This document shows, piece after piece, positions 26,784-36,107 of a stretch of 64,000 nucleotides of DNA. The notes beneath the pieces are model-generated. The model did not search any database and was not told the origin of the DNA. It saw only the letters and a program-made list of their open reading frames with translations. The translations under genes were made by a program, and so were the position numbers. Within the stretch, counting starts at the first letter, position 1. Every line of letters begins with the position of its first letter. Source of the DNA: Nitrosopolaris sp035691865 (GTDB lineage: Archaea; Thermoproteota; Nitrososphaeria; Nitrososphaerales; Nitrososphaeraceae); the NCBI GenBank assembly GCA_035691865.1, contig DASSIM010000067.1, forward strand, positions 62,001 through 126,000. The letters are read 5' to 3'.

Positions 26784-27587
26784 TTATAGTAAGGATCCCT
26801 CTAACGCTTTTCCGCAATTACAATTTTTTCTCTCTTTGGGTATTAACGGTATCATTTTAGTGATCAAATTCTTTGTCCTTTCAACATTATTGTTCAGCAT
26901 CTCCAAGATATCCTTGGAGGTTACCTGAGATTCGGACCATACGTCATAATCTGTAATCGCTGAAATAGAAACATAGCAAATCTGTGCTTCTCTTGCCAGT
27001 ACACATTCAGGGACAATAGTCATACCGACAATATCAGCCCCTAATACTTTTCGGAACATTTGTGACTCAGCTCTAGTAGAAAAGCGTGGTCCTTCTATAC
27101 ACACATATGTTACTTTAGGATGAATTATATTTTTTAATTTTGTACCACATTGTGTTGCAATGTTGCTAAGATCGCTACAGAACGGATCAGCAACAGAAAT
27201 ATGGCAAATTTCTCCGCCATCATAAAAAGAGTATTCTCGGCGCTTAGTAAAGTCAATAAATTGGTCTGGAATGGCAATTTCTCCAGGCTTGTATTCTCGT
27301 TTCAGACTTCCTACTGCAGATGGGGCAATTATTCTTGTGACTCCAAGCTCGCGTAGTGCCCAAATGTTAGCGCGGCTGTTGATCCGATGAGGAGGGATTG
27401 TATGTCCTCTGCCGTGTCTCGGAAGAAAAGCAATTGTTCTTCCTGAATATTCACCGATACTGATAAGATCAGATGGCTCGCCATATGGCGTGTAAACCTT
27501 CACTTGTTTCTCTGTGCCAAAAAGCTCAGCAGTATAAATCCCAGTGCCTCCAATGATCCCAATATCAGCAGAGTACTTTCCATGCAT
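26784..27587 (-). CDS. mtnP: S-methyl-5'-thioadenosine phosphorylase
   Basis: Cleaves methylthioadenosine, the by-product of polyamine and related synthesis, to adenine and methylthioribose-1-phosphate. Motifs: IGIIGGTGIYTAELFG, PRHGRGHTIPPHRINSRANI, ICIEGPRFSTRAESQMF-type segment (CIEGPRFSTRAES) and VGMTIVPECVLAREAQI. 267 residues, normal. It lies 3 bases downstream of the adenine phosphoribosyltransferase gene, which recycles the adenine it releases. Members of the family may also use inosine or guanosine. Confidence 0.93.
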   Translation of the reverse strand: MHGKYSADIGIIGGTGIYTAELFGTEKQVKVYTPYGEPSDLISIGEYSGRTIAFLPRHGRGHTIPPHRINSRANIWALRELGVTRIIAPSAVGSLKREYKPGEIAIPDQFIDFTKRREYSFYDGGEICHISVADPFCSDLSNIATQCGTKLKNIIHPKVTYVCIEGPRFSTRAESQMFRKVLGADIVGMTIVPECVLAREAQICYVSISAITDYDVWSESQVTSKDILEMLNNNVERTKNLITKMIPLIPKERKNCNCGKALEGSLL

Positions 27588-27590
27588 GGT

Positions 27591-28151
27591 TTAATCATAC
27601 ACCGCTAACGAATAGACCTCGTGTCCCATCTGCCTTAATTTCGTGGCTCCATGGAGTCCAGACAACTCTATCACAAAGGCAAATGCTGCAATTCTACCAC
27701 CTACCTCCTTTATTAATTGCGCCGCAGCCTCAGCAGTACCCCCGGCTGCTATCAAGTCGTCGACTATTAATACACTCTGAGTGTCCGATATCGCATCCCT
27801 TTGGATTTCCATTATTGCAGTGCCGTATTCAATGTCGTATGACCTTCTGACTGTTTCGCCGGGTAGCTTGCCAGCTTTTCGAATCATAGTCAGTCCCTTC
27901 CCAAATCTCAATGCCAGAACAGTAGCAACTACAAACCCTCGTGATTCTATTCCAACTATTGTATCGAATTTGTAGCTGTTCAAAATACTCTGGAATTCGT
28001 CTGCAATGTAGTTCAAAGCATCAATATTGCGGAAGACAGGGCTAATATCTCTGAATATGATGCCTTGCTTCGGGAAATCTGGACAATCCAGTATTAACTT
28101 GTGCAAATCGATTCGTTTTGTGACCATATGGTGTAGCCATGCGTTTGCCAT
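27591..28151 (-). CDS. apt: Adenine phosphoribosyltransferase
   Basis: Converts adenine and PRPP to AMP. FPKQGIIFRDISPVF is the N-terminal APRT signature; the PRPP loop is VLIVDDLIAAGGTAEAAAQL. 186 residues. A possible shorter start is the ATG at 28124 (MVTKRIDLHKLI). It forms a minus-strand pair with mtnP, together a methylthioadenosine and adenine salvage unit. Confidence 0.93.
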   Translation of the reverse strand: MANAWLHHMVTKRIDLHKLILDCPDFPKQGIIFRDISPVFRNIDALNYIADEFQSILNSYKFDTIVGIESRGFVVATVLALRFGKGLTMIRKAGKLPGETVRRSYDIEYGTAIMEIQRDAISDTQSVLIVDDLIAAGGTAEAAAQLIKEVGGRIAAFAFVIELSGLHGATKLRQMGHEVYSLAVYD

Positions 28152-28243
28152 ATAAAATTACGGTTCGTCCAAACAATCCGTCTGAGTATATAAAAACCAA
28201 AAATTTTTTTGTAAAAGGAGCTTTTAAGCAATACTTCTAACAA

Positions 28244-28255
28244 GATATAAATAAT
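28244..28255 (+). promoter_or_regulatory. TATA box of the 4-hydroxybutyryl-CoA dehydratase gene
   Basis: GATATAAATAAT lies about 30 bases before the ATG at 28280, consistent with a leaderless archaeal promoter. A second TATA-like CTTTTAAGC stands at 28221-28229. Confidence 0.45.
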
Positions 28256-28279
28256 ATCATTGTCATTAGTATAATTATT

Positions 28280-29782
28280 ATGCCTATCCGAAACGGGGCA
28301 GAATATATTCAGAGTCTCAGAGGAAGAAGTTTAAGAGTCTACCTGTTTGGCGAATTGGTAAAGGACCCTGTGGACCATCCAATGATCAGGCCATCCATCA
28401 ACGCTGTTGCAGAAACATACGATGTCGCGAATAGAGACTCTGAAATTGCGTCGGCACAGTCTTCTATTAGCGGGACAAGAGTAAACAGATTCTTACATAT
28501 CGCAGAAAGCACTATGGATTTGGTTAACCAAAATAAGATGCAGAGAAAGCTAGGGCAGCTAACAGCCACCTGCTTCCAACGATGTGTAGGAATGGATGCG
28601 CTAAATTCATTGTATTCGACGACCTTTGAAATAGACGTCAAATATAACACTGTCTATCACAAACGCTTAATCGAGTTCATAAAAATGATTCAACAAGAGA
28701 ACTATATGATAGGAGGCGCGATGACAGACGTAAAGGGAGATCGCAGCTTATCACCATCTCAACAAGAGGACCCCGACATGTTCGTGCATGTCGTAAAAAG
28801 GGACGGAAAGGGCATATACATCACTGGTGCCAAAGCACATCAGACGGGTTGTATTAACTCTCATTGGATTATCGTAATGCCAACCATGAGACTTAGACCA
28901 GAGGATAAAGAATACGCCATCGTCGGTGCAATACCGACTGACGCTACTGGTATCACTTACATATACGGCAGACAATCATGCGATACAAGAAGCATGGAAG
29001 AAGGTGACATCGATGCAGGCAACGCCAAATTCTCTGGACAGGAGGCGATGATCATTCTGGACAACGTTTTCATCCCTAATGAATTAATTTTTATGCAAGG
29101 AGAAGTTGAATTTGCGTCTATGCTCGTTGAACGATTCACGTGTTATCATCGAAGAAGCTATGTGTGCAAAACCGGTCTTGGAGATGTTCTGATCGGCGCG
29201 GCAGCTGCCATCGCGGATTATAACGGAGTGGCAAACGCATCTCACATCAAAGACAAGCTAGTCGAAATGACACACTTAAATGAGACGATTTTTGCCGCTG
29301 GAATTGCTTCTTCTTTCCAGGCACATAAAACCGCTTCTGGTAATTATCAGAATGACGATATGTTGGCAAATGTTTGTAAGCACAATGTCACCCGGTTTCC
29401 ATACGAAATTAGCCGGCTCGCACAAGATATAGCGGGCGGTTTGATGGTAACGATGCCGTCTGAGAAGGACTTTAGAGGCCTCGAAACAGGTCCTCTATTA
29501 GAGAAATATCTCAAAGGGAGAAGGGGTGTCTCGACTGAAAATAGGGTAAGAATATTGCGATTGATTGAAAACATGACACTCGGAAGAAACGCGGTAGGAT
29601 ATTTGACCGAGTCGATGCATGGTGCTGGCTCACCTCAGGCTCAGCGAATTCAAATTGCACGCCAAATGCAGCTTGAGTACAAGAAAAGACTAGCCAAGAA
29701 TGTAGCCAACGTAATAGAGGGCGAAGCAAATGACCTTACCCATGAGCAGTCTGAGTATTTCAATAGGGTTTTTGCGACTTAA
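28280..29782 (+). CDS. abfD: 4-hydroxybutyryl-CoA dehydratase
   Basis: Dehydrates 4-hydroxybutyryl-CoA to crotonyl-CoA through a radical mechanism, a key step of the 3-hydroxypropionate/4-hydroxybutyrate CO2 fixation cycle. 500 residues, homologous to the 4-hydroxyphenylacetate 3-hydroxylase family. Candidate [4Fe-4S] ligands match the characterised clostridial enzyme: Cys98 and Cys102 in TATCFQRCVGM, and His290 and Cys296 in CYHRRSYVCKTG. These iron-sulfur ligands separate it from true flavin monooxygenases. Two AAA/VWA pairs follow on the same strand after about 145 bases. Confidence 0.93.
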   Translation: MPIRNGAEYIQSLRGRSLRVYLFGELVKDPVDHPMIRPSINAVAETYDVANRDSEIASAQSSISGTRVNRFLHIAESTMDLVNQNKMQRKLGQLTATCFQRCVGMDALNSLYSTTFEIDVKYNTVYHKRLIEFIKMIQQENYMIGGAMTDVKGDRSLSPSQQEDPDMFVHVVKRDGKGIYITGAKAHQTGCINSHWIIVMPTMRLRPEDKEYAIVGAIPTDATGITYIYGRQSCDTRSMEEGDIDAGNAKFSGQEAMIILDNVFIPNELIFMQGEVEFASMLVERFTCYHRRSYVCKTGLGDVLIGAAAAIADYNGVANASHIKDKLVEMTHLNETIFAAGIASSFQAHKTASGNYQNDDMLANVCKHNVTRFPYEISRLAQDIAGGLMVTMPSEKDFRGLETGPLLEKYLKGRRGVSTENRVRILRLIENMTLGRNAVGYLTESMHGAGSPQAQRIQIARQMQLEYKKRLAKNVANVIEGEANDLTHEQSEYFNRVFAT

Positions 29783-29926
29783 TAGGGAGGCAATTAATGT
29801 ACGTTGAGGGCAGAACAGCATTTTCATATAATACTTAGTAAATATATTGTGTTTCGAGTGCTTGTTGACTTATTTTCAACCACCTGTTTCAAACATTTCT
29901 ACTTTTTTTGCTAATGTAGATAACTC

Positions 29927-31582
29927 ATGAGTTCGGATACTATCAAAGAATTTGTCCATCGCTCATATGTCTCCAGACCGAAGTACACCGAAATAATGGC
30001 AGGGGTCCCTGAAGACTATTCCCAAATCAAAACCTTAGGAGACCTATTAGGAATTAATTACAAGCATATCACGGTCGAAAGGCAGCTACGTGGCAACCTC
30101 ATTACAAAATTGACAAACCACGAATATCCATACCCTGGAATTATTGGATATAATGAAGATGTTATTCCGGCGGTCAACAGGGCAATTCTGGCAGGGCATG
30201 ATATTCTTTTCGTCGGACAGATTGGACAAGCAAAAACCAAAATTGCAGAATGCCTTGCAGAAAACTTGTTATCACTTGTTCCAGTCATCCAAGGAAGCAT
30301 TACAAATGATATTCCCACCTCAATTCCTGAGAAGCAAATGGTTAATATCCTGAATGACGCTGAAGTTGTTCGCACTTCTCCGGAATTTACAGTGTCAAAA
30401 GAATGTGAGGAAATAATCAGGAACAACAAGCTGGAGACAAAAATTAGTTGGATTGAAGGTTCACAAAGATACAGATACATCTTGGCTACTCCTGACATTT
30501 CGGTAAAGGATTTAGTTGGGCAAATTGATGCTATTAAAATTGCTAAGAAAGGTGTTGAACTGTATGATATCGAATCATACTCATCTGGTCAATTGTTGCA
30601 AGCCAGACATGGAATCCTGTGTATCGACGAGCTTCCGGTACTCGATCCTCGAAAACAAGTCGCGTTACTAAGCGTTCTACAGGAAGGCAAATTCACAACC
30701 GGGTCATATCCAGTGGTGTTTAAACCGGATGTAAAGATTATGGCTACAGCAAATCCAGTAGACTACACACACTCGGGCAAGATAATCGAGCCATTGTTTG
30801 ATAGATTACGTAGTCACGTAAACACACACTATCCAAGAAATACTCTTGACGAGATGCTCATCATCATTCAAGAGGCAAGAATTGCAGAGGCAGGGAATGT
30901 ATTTCTACCTGTTTTTATGCTTCGGACAATAGCAAAGATAATGGAAAAAGCCAGAACCCATCATGACATTAATCATGATAAGGGTGTCAGCGTTAGGGTT
31001 GCGATTCATTCTACAGAAATGTTGGTTGGTGAGGCTGAACGGACAAGATCAATATCTCACTTTGTGATGGCGATACCGCGATTTAGTGACGTTCATAGTA
31101 TTCGCCAATCGGTTAAATTTGAGCTAACGGATATTGAAGACACACTCGAAGCGAGGACAAATGTATTGAACTCAATAATTGATAATGCCTTAAGGGAAGT
31201 TTCATCTGAATATATTCAAAAATTATCCGCCGAGCAATTAACAAATCTGAAAAATGAATTCACAAAAAATAAGACTTTCTTGGTATCACAAGTTACCCTA
31301 GGTAGTAACAAATCCAACTCATTGGATTATGTATCGCAGTTAGAATCGTTCCCTGAGTTAAAGCGAGTTGTAAATGCGACAATTTTAGTTATACGAGATG
31401 AGCAGAAAAAATTTATTGAAATCGCAGAAATTCTTGGAATAATGACGGAGACTATTTGCATTAGAGAAGACATGAACGGAGAATTTACTGCAGCTGTAAC
31501 TGAAGTTATCTTAGAAGGTCTTAGATGGGTAAAACCACCATTGTTGGATAGAAAGGTCGACAGTTATGGCGCCATCCAGTAG
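29927..31582 (+). CDS. MoxR/ChlI-like AAA ATPase, first pair
   Basis: 551 residues. The AAA core starts near residue 70 (YPGIIGYNEDVIPAVNRAIL). Walker A is VGQIGQAKTKI (Lys103), with alanine in place of the usual last glycine; Walker B is ILCIDELPVLD (Asp234-Glu235), and MATANPVDYTHSGKI is the sensor 1 region. An insertion of about 70 residues lies before the ChlI-like segment DISVKDLVGQIDAIK. The C-terminal 150 residues are helical. Its stop overlaps the next gene by 17 bases. Such ATPases act with VWA partners to remodel or insert cofactors in client enzymes; the client here is not known. Confidence 0.85.
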   Translation: MSSDTIKEFVHRSYVSRPKYTEIMAGVPEDYSQIKTLGDLLGINYKHITVERQLRGNLITKLTNHEYPYPGIIGYNEDVIPAVNRAILAGHDILFVGQIGQAKTKIAECLAENLLSLVPVIQGSITNDIPTSIPEKQMVNILNDAEVVRTSPEFTVSKECEEIIRNNKLETKISWIEGSQRYRYILATPDISVKDLVGQIDAIKIAKKGVELYDIESYSSGQLLQARHGILCIDELPVLDPRKQVALLSVLQEGKFTTGSYPVVFKPDVKIMATANPVDYTHSGKIIEPLFDRLRSHVNTHYPRNTLDEMLIIIQEARIAEAGNVFLPVFMLRTIAKIMEKARTHHDINHDKGVSVRVAIHSTEMLVGEAERTRSISHFVMAIPRFSDVHSIRQSVKFELTDIEDTLEARTNVLNSIIDNALREVSSEYIQKLSAEQLTNLKNEFTKNKTFLVSQVTLGSNKSNSLDYVSQLESFPELKRVVNATILVIRDEQKKFIEIAEILGIMTETICIREDMNGEFTAAVTEVILEGLRWVKPPLLDRKVDSYGAIQ

Positions 31583-32957
31583 GCGCAGTGATCCCCGTCT
31601 TTACACAAAGAAATTTGTTTATTTTGCTGCGGAGAATCTTGAGAACAAAGATCAGACGCTGCATGGAGAGAAGAATTTAGCAAACGATCTGTTTGATAAG
31701 ATGTTGAAGATTATTGGCAGAGAGGTTCTAAGGGAAAAAACCCCGACTATTCAAGATCTCGAGCGATCTTTGCAAGATATATCAGTCCAAGAGCAACAAC
31801 AACATGAACAAAGGGAGAGTACTGGAAATAAGACGGCTAGAGGACAGGAAGCAGAGATCAAGGCAGATGGAATACCGGTTTCCGGGACTTCAATTGTTGC
31901 GCAGTTAATTGAAAAAGGATACCTCAAAGACTCCAACAAATGGCTTACTAGCAAAGGATTCCTAAATATCGGCGGTAAAATCTTAAGCGACGTCATGAGG
32001 GCCCTAAAGGCTGGCGATTTAGGAATGCACGAAACGACCAGTTTAGGTAGAGGAGGAATGGTATTAGATTCAACTAGAAGATATGAGCGAGGCGATGATA
32101 GTAGACTTGTAAACATTCCAAAGTCACTATTAAATACTGTGCACAGACTTGCGAAGAACGGTTCTTCGCTTAAAATCCCATTTGATCTCGAAGAGGAGGA
32201 TCTGGAAGGGTATGAGACGCTGCAAGATGTTCGAGCGGCTATTGTTTATTGTATCGATTTAAGTTCAACCATGCGTTATTCTTCGATGTTTGGTGACATG
32301 AGTCGGATAGAAGCAGCAAAAAGAGCCCTATGGAGTCTTGTGTTACTAAACCAAAAGTTTTTCCCGTCCGATTCCGTGTTCATCGTTGGTTTTGGCGCTC
32401 TTGCTTCGAAGGTCGCCCTTAATGACATACCGTATCTAAAGACATTTGAACCTGGCTCTGACTTTTTGCATTATACAAATTATCAATCAGCATTCAGGTT
32501 GGCAAGCAAAATACTTCAGAAAAATGGCGCTTTAAACAAACGAATTGTGCTCATAACCGACGGCCATCCAAGCGCATGCTTCATAGACGATAAAAAAGAA
32601 CAGGATAAAATTTTATCGCAAAAACCATATTCTCATTTCTATCTCCCCGGTAAGGAGGCACTTGATTTCAATCTCGATTTTGCAGTAGGACAGCTTGTTT
32701 ACTTGTGTTATAGGTACAAACAAGTTGATCAATATATAGGAGAGAAAACGATTCTTGAAGCAAGAAGGTGTCACTTAATGGGAATTGAAATAGATACGGT
32801 CATGATCAGTGAAGAAGATTCGCTGCTGAGATATGTTAACGAAATGGAAAGATATGTTAAAGGCAGATCCTATTACATAAGCCCAACAACAATCGATAAA
32901 GCTCTTCTTACTGACTATCTTAACAATAAGAAACGCACCATTAGATCTCGAAGTTAA
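31566..32957 (+). CDS. VWA-domain (ChlD-like) protein, first pair
   Basis: 463 residues. The N-terminal half is charged and partly low complexity (VQEQQQHEQRESTGNKTARG). From residue 224 there is a von Willebrand factor A domain with metal-site motif CIDLSSTM (Asp231, Ser233, Thr235) and the later LITDGHPSA loop. It overlaps the first AAA gene by 17 bases, which indicates translational coupling and a physical partnership, as for Mg-chelatase ChlI/ChlD and MoxR/VWA pairs. No chelatase substrate domain is visible. Confidence 0.85.
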   Translation: MAPSSRRSDPRLYTKKFVYFAAENLENKDQTLHGEKNLANDLFDKMLKIIGREVLREKTPTIQDLERSLQDISVQEQQQHEQRESTGNKTARGQEAEIKADGIPVSGTSIVAQLIEKGYLKDSNKWLTSKGFLNIGGKILSDVMRALKAGDLGMHETTSLGRGGMVLDSTRRYERGDDSRLVNIPKSLLNTVHRLAKNGSSLKIPFDLEEEDLEGYETLQDVRAAIVYCIDLSSTMRYSSMFGDMSRIEAAKRALWSLVLLNQKFFPSDSVFIVGFGALASKVALNDIPYLKTFEPGSDFLHYTNYQSAFRLASKILQKNGALNKRIVLITDGHPSACFIDDKKEQDKILSQKPYSHFYLPGKEALDFNLDFAVGQLVYLCYRYKQVDQYIGEKTILEARRCHLMGIEIDTVMISEEDSLLRYVNEMERYVKGRSYYISPTTIDKALLTDYLNNKKRTIRSRS

Positions 32958-33016
32958 TCGGATGAGACTAGGCCAGTTGCAACTATTGGTTTTTATGTAA
33001 AGAGATTATCAATACT

Positions 33017-33835
33017 GTGCAGATGACGAGTAAGATGATGGAAATCAATTATCTCGATTGGAATAACTCTATCGATATATTGACTAAGGCTTACCAAGCA
33101 GGACTCTTTGCACTGATCATAGGCCCAAAGGGTACTGGCAAAACAACCCTTGTAAGGAAGTTTGCCGCGGAGTTAAAAAAGGATTTATACTCCGTAAATT
33201 TTAGCCTCCGTACTAGAGAATCTCATCTTATTGGTTCAAAGACTCTCGAAAAAGGCCAAATTAGTTTTGTGGAAGGGATACTCGTGAAATCTATGCGACA
33301 CGGTAGCCTTCTCTACCTTGACGAGTTAAATGCGGCTGAAGCGGACGTATTATTGCGATTAGATGAAGCACTTGATGACAGAAGACAGATAATATTAAAA
33401 GAAGCAGATGGTCAAGTTATCAACGCTCATCATGATTGGTCGGTAATTGCAACAATTAATCCTCTTTCCCACGTCGGAACAAAAGAGCTACCACCTCAGA
33501 TTCTCAGCAGATTCCCGATTAGGTTGCGACTAGAGTACCCTCCAGAAGAAATAGAACTTGAGATCGTACAACGCCACACGACAGTCGATACATCTAAGGT
33601 TATTGACCTAAAACGTGCGATCAAACTTGCGAAGAATTTGCGCGAAGCAGCGGCTGTTGAAGAATTATACTACAGTCCTAGTTTGAGGGAGTCTATAGCA
33701 TTTGCGAAACTCCTTAAAGCCGGAAGCAACTCAAAGCAGGCTGCAGAAATTGTTTATGCCAATGCCTACGATCAGTGGGGTGAGGTTGAATATCAAAAGG
33801 TGATGGACATGATAACATCAATTTTTGCAGACTAA
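33017..33835 (+). CDS. MoxR/CbbQ-like AAA ATPase, second pair
   Basis: 272 residues with a canonical Walker A (IIGPKGTGKTTL, Lys42), Walker B (LLYLDELNAAE, Asp102-Glu103) and sensor region VIATINPLSHVGTKELP followed by LSRFPIRLRLEYP. The short size and the C-terminal helical lid match the CbbQ/NorQ/GvpN group, which activate metalloenzymes together with VWA proteins. The GTG at 33017 and the ATG at 33023 are both usable starts. It is separated by 3 bases from the second VWA gene. Confidence 0.88.
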   Translation: MQMTSKMMEINYLDWNNSIDILTKAYQAGLFALIIGPKGTGKTTLVRKFAAELKKDLYSVNFSLRTRESHLIGSKTLEKGQISFVEGILVKSMRHGSLLYLDELNAAEADVLLRLDEALDDRRQIILKEADGQVINAHHDWSVIATINPLSHVGTKELPPQILSRFPIRLRLEYPPEEIELEIVQRHTTVDTSKVIDLKRAIKLAKNLREAAAVEELYYSPSLRESIAFAKLLKAGSNSKQAAEIVYANAYDQWGEVEYQKVMDMITSIFAD

Positions 33836-33838
33836 GGT

Positions 33839-35440
33839 ATGCCAACACCATCGGTGCCATTAGGACTTAATTACACACATTTGCGGAACGATGTCTTACT
33901 TGATATTGCAACCTTCTTGAGTAGACGGTGGTCGAACAATAACAAAACCGTTATAATTTTGACTCAAGATAAAATGCCTTCAGCTAAAATTGGAAAGACC
34001 CAGATCACATTACCATTTCTCAATTATTATCTCGGCACTAGTTTCCAGCAATACAGGCAATGGCGAGTAGGATTGTGGCACGAATCTATGCGTATACACT
34101 ATTCAACCAAAATCATGAGTTATGATCACGCTTTCGGTTTTCTCCTGAACACGATTGAAACCAAACGAGTAGAAATCCTAGGACTACAAGATTGGGAAGG
34201 GATGATCAAAGAGATCGTATTTAATGAAGGCATGTCTTGGGTGTCGCGACCGCTCCTTAACTCTATTTATGGAAAGTCGAAGATCATTGAGGCTTTTTCC
34301 CAGTACTTCCTTACAGGCTATCTTAAAGGCGAATTGTACGGAAACGATCTGGAGAAAGTAAAGAAGGCATCGTCTTTTGCTAACGAAATAGTTCATGACG
34401 CGATCGAGAATCACTATCATACTGAGTGGATTGAGAGACATATCCCACTTTTGATTAAAATGCTTGAATTAGATGCATTGACATCCGTAGCTATTCTTGC
34501 TCCTCGGACAAGGATAAATGGTTTGGGGATGAACCAGAGCGATCTTGTGAAGCAAATAGAAAAAATTGTTAGAAGGAGTATTAAGGCTACTGATATAGAC
34601 AAAACTTCAAGAGAAATTATTGAAGGAAGTGACATCCTGAGCGAATTTCAAACCTTGCTCAAAGAAAGTAAGAAAACTGAAAACAAGGGTTATGAGAGTC
34701 TGGATAACCTCGGTTTAAGCATCCCCGAAATGATGGATGTTGATCCATCCCCAGTATACGATGCCGATTTAATCCGAAAGGTGAAGGCTAAATTCAGGGA
34801 CTGGAGAACAGGTTGGATAGAACGACACGAACTGGAAGGGGAGGAATTTGACCCTGAGAGCTATGTGGAAATGTTACCTAAGAATTTTTTGACAGATCTT
34901 AAACTCTCCATCAAAACAAAAGTTGCAATCCTGCTCGACCATTCTAGCAGTATAGAGCACGTAGAATTGGAGTACAAGCGGGCAACAGTGGCTTTATGCG
35001 AAGCACTAAGCTATTTGGGTATAAAATTTGCTGTTTACGCTTTTAGTACGGAATCAGGACAGGTGAGGTGCTGGATAATAAAGCCTCCAAACCTCAAGTG
35101 GTCTGCAACAGGGTCGCGTAGGCTAACCCAGATAAGGGCAAGCGGCGGCACACCGTTAGCAGAGATATATGGATTATTGCAGCCTATCGCAAAATCATTT
35201 AAGCCAGATATCATGGTGACCTTGACTGATGGAGAGCCATCCGACTTTGATGCAGTCCGTGAAATGGTCCTTTCATATCGAAAAATGGGTATACATATGG
35301 TGGCACTCGGTTTGGGCAAGAATTTAAATGATTCAATAAGTATAGGCCATAATCTGAAGTATTTGACTTATGAGAGAAGCTTAGCGGTCAGCAGATTGGA
35401 AGACATACCAAAAAAAGTGATATATTTGCTTCGAGATTAA
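33839..35440 (+). CDS. VWA-domain protein (CbbO/NorD/CoxE-like), second pair
   Basis: 533 residues. A helical N-terminal region of about 355 residues precedes a C-terminal VWA domain whose metal site is complete: LLDHSSSIEHVE (Asp367, Ser369, Ser371) and MVTLTDGEPSDFD. The layout, helical front and VWA at the end, resembles NorD and CbbO, adaptor partners of NorQ/CbbQ ATPases. It follows its ATPase by 3 bases. The stop is 1 base from the convergent transaldolase stop. Confidence 0.86.
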   Translation: MPTPSVPLGLNYTHLRNDVLLDIATFLSRRWSNNNKTVIILTQDKMPSAKIGKTQITLPFLNYYLGTSFQQYRQWRVGLWHESMRIHYSTKIMSYDHAFGFLLNTIETKRVEILGLQDWEGMIKEIVFNEGMSWVSRPLLNSIYGKSKIIEAFSQYFLTGYLKGELYGNDLEKVKKASSFANEIVHDAIENHYHTEWIERHIPLLIKMLELDALTSVAILAPRTRINGLGMNQSDLVKQIEKIVRRSIKATDIDKTSREIIEGSDILSEFQTLLKESKKTENKGYESLDNLGLSIPEMMDVDPSPVYDADLIRKVKAKFRDWRTGWIERHELEGEEFDPESYVEMLPKNFLTDLKLSIKTKVAILLDHSSSIEHVELEYKRATVALCEALSYLGIKFAVYAFSTESGQVRCWIIKPPNLKWSATGSRRLTQIRASGGTPLAEIYGLLQPIAKSFKPDIMVTLTDGEPSDFDAVREMVLSYRKMGIHMVALGLGKNLNDSISIGHNLKYLTYERSLAVSRLEDIPKKVIYLLRD

Positions 35441-35441
35441 G

Positions 35442-36107
35442 TTAAATTCCGAGGCTGGGGTTCTCTTTTTTTAATTTTTCCCAATCCTCGAGAAAAGCAG
35501 CCAATCCCTTATCTGTTAGCGGATGGATTATCATTCTTGCCAAGATATCCGGCGGGAGGGTTACGATGTCCGCTCCAATTTTCCCTGCTTCAATAATATG
35601 GAGTGGATGCCTTATGCTAGCTACGAGCACTTCAGTGCTAAAGTGATAATTTCTAAAGATCTGAACAATTTGTTTTACGAGGTCTATGCCGTCCTGTCCA
35701 CAGTCGTCCAACCTTCCGATAAAAGGGCTAACGTAAGATGCACCTGCCTTTGCAGCCAAAATTGCTTGGTTGGCAGAAAAAACAAGAGTCACGTTAGTAG
35801 AGATACCCTCCTGAGTTAGCTGTCTAATAGCTCTTAAACCATCAGGAATCATTGGAATTTTAACGACAACGTTTTGGCCATATTTCATTAGACGATGGGC
35901 TTCTTCTACCATTTGTTCTGTTTTAGTACCAATAACTTCAAGACTTACAGGACCCTTAACTATTCTAACAATTTCCCGCATCAGAGCGGGCGGATCCTCT
36001 TTCTCTTTTGATAGTAGAGTCGGGTTAGTAGTAATCCCGTCAATGAGCCCCATGTCATTGTATTTTTTTATGGATAATAGATTAGCCGAATCAAGAAATA
36101 TTTTCAT
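35442..36107 (-). CDS. tal: Transaldolase / fructose-6-phosphate aldolase-like protein
   Basis: 221 residues, the short archaeal and bacterial TalC/MipB type. Motifs: MKIFLDSANLLSIKKYNDMGLIDGITTNPTLL-type front (FLDSANL, GITTNPTLL), NVVVKIPM (Schiff-base lysine strand family position), STNVTLVFSANQA and YVSPFIGRLDD. It transfers dihydroxyacetone units in the non-oxidative pentose phosphate pathway. The ATG overlaps the stop of the transketolase C subunit by 4 bases, so tkt and tal form one operon for ribose-5-phosphate supply. Confidence 0.93.
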   Translation of the reverse strand: MKIFLDSANLLSIKKYNDMGLIDGITTNPTLLSKEKEDPPALMREIVRIVKGPVSLEVIGTKTEQMVEEAHRLMKYGQNVVVKIPMIPDGLRAIRQLTQEGISTNVTLVFSANQAILAAKAGASYVSPFIGRLDDCGQDGIDLVKQIVQIFRNYHFSTEVLVASIRHPLHIIEAGKIGADIVTLPPDILARMIIHPLTDKGLAAFLEDWEKLKKENPSLGI

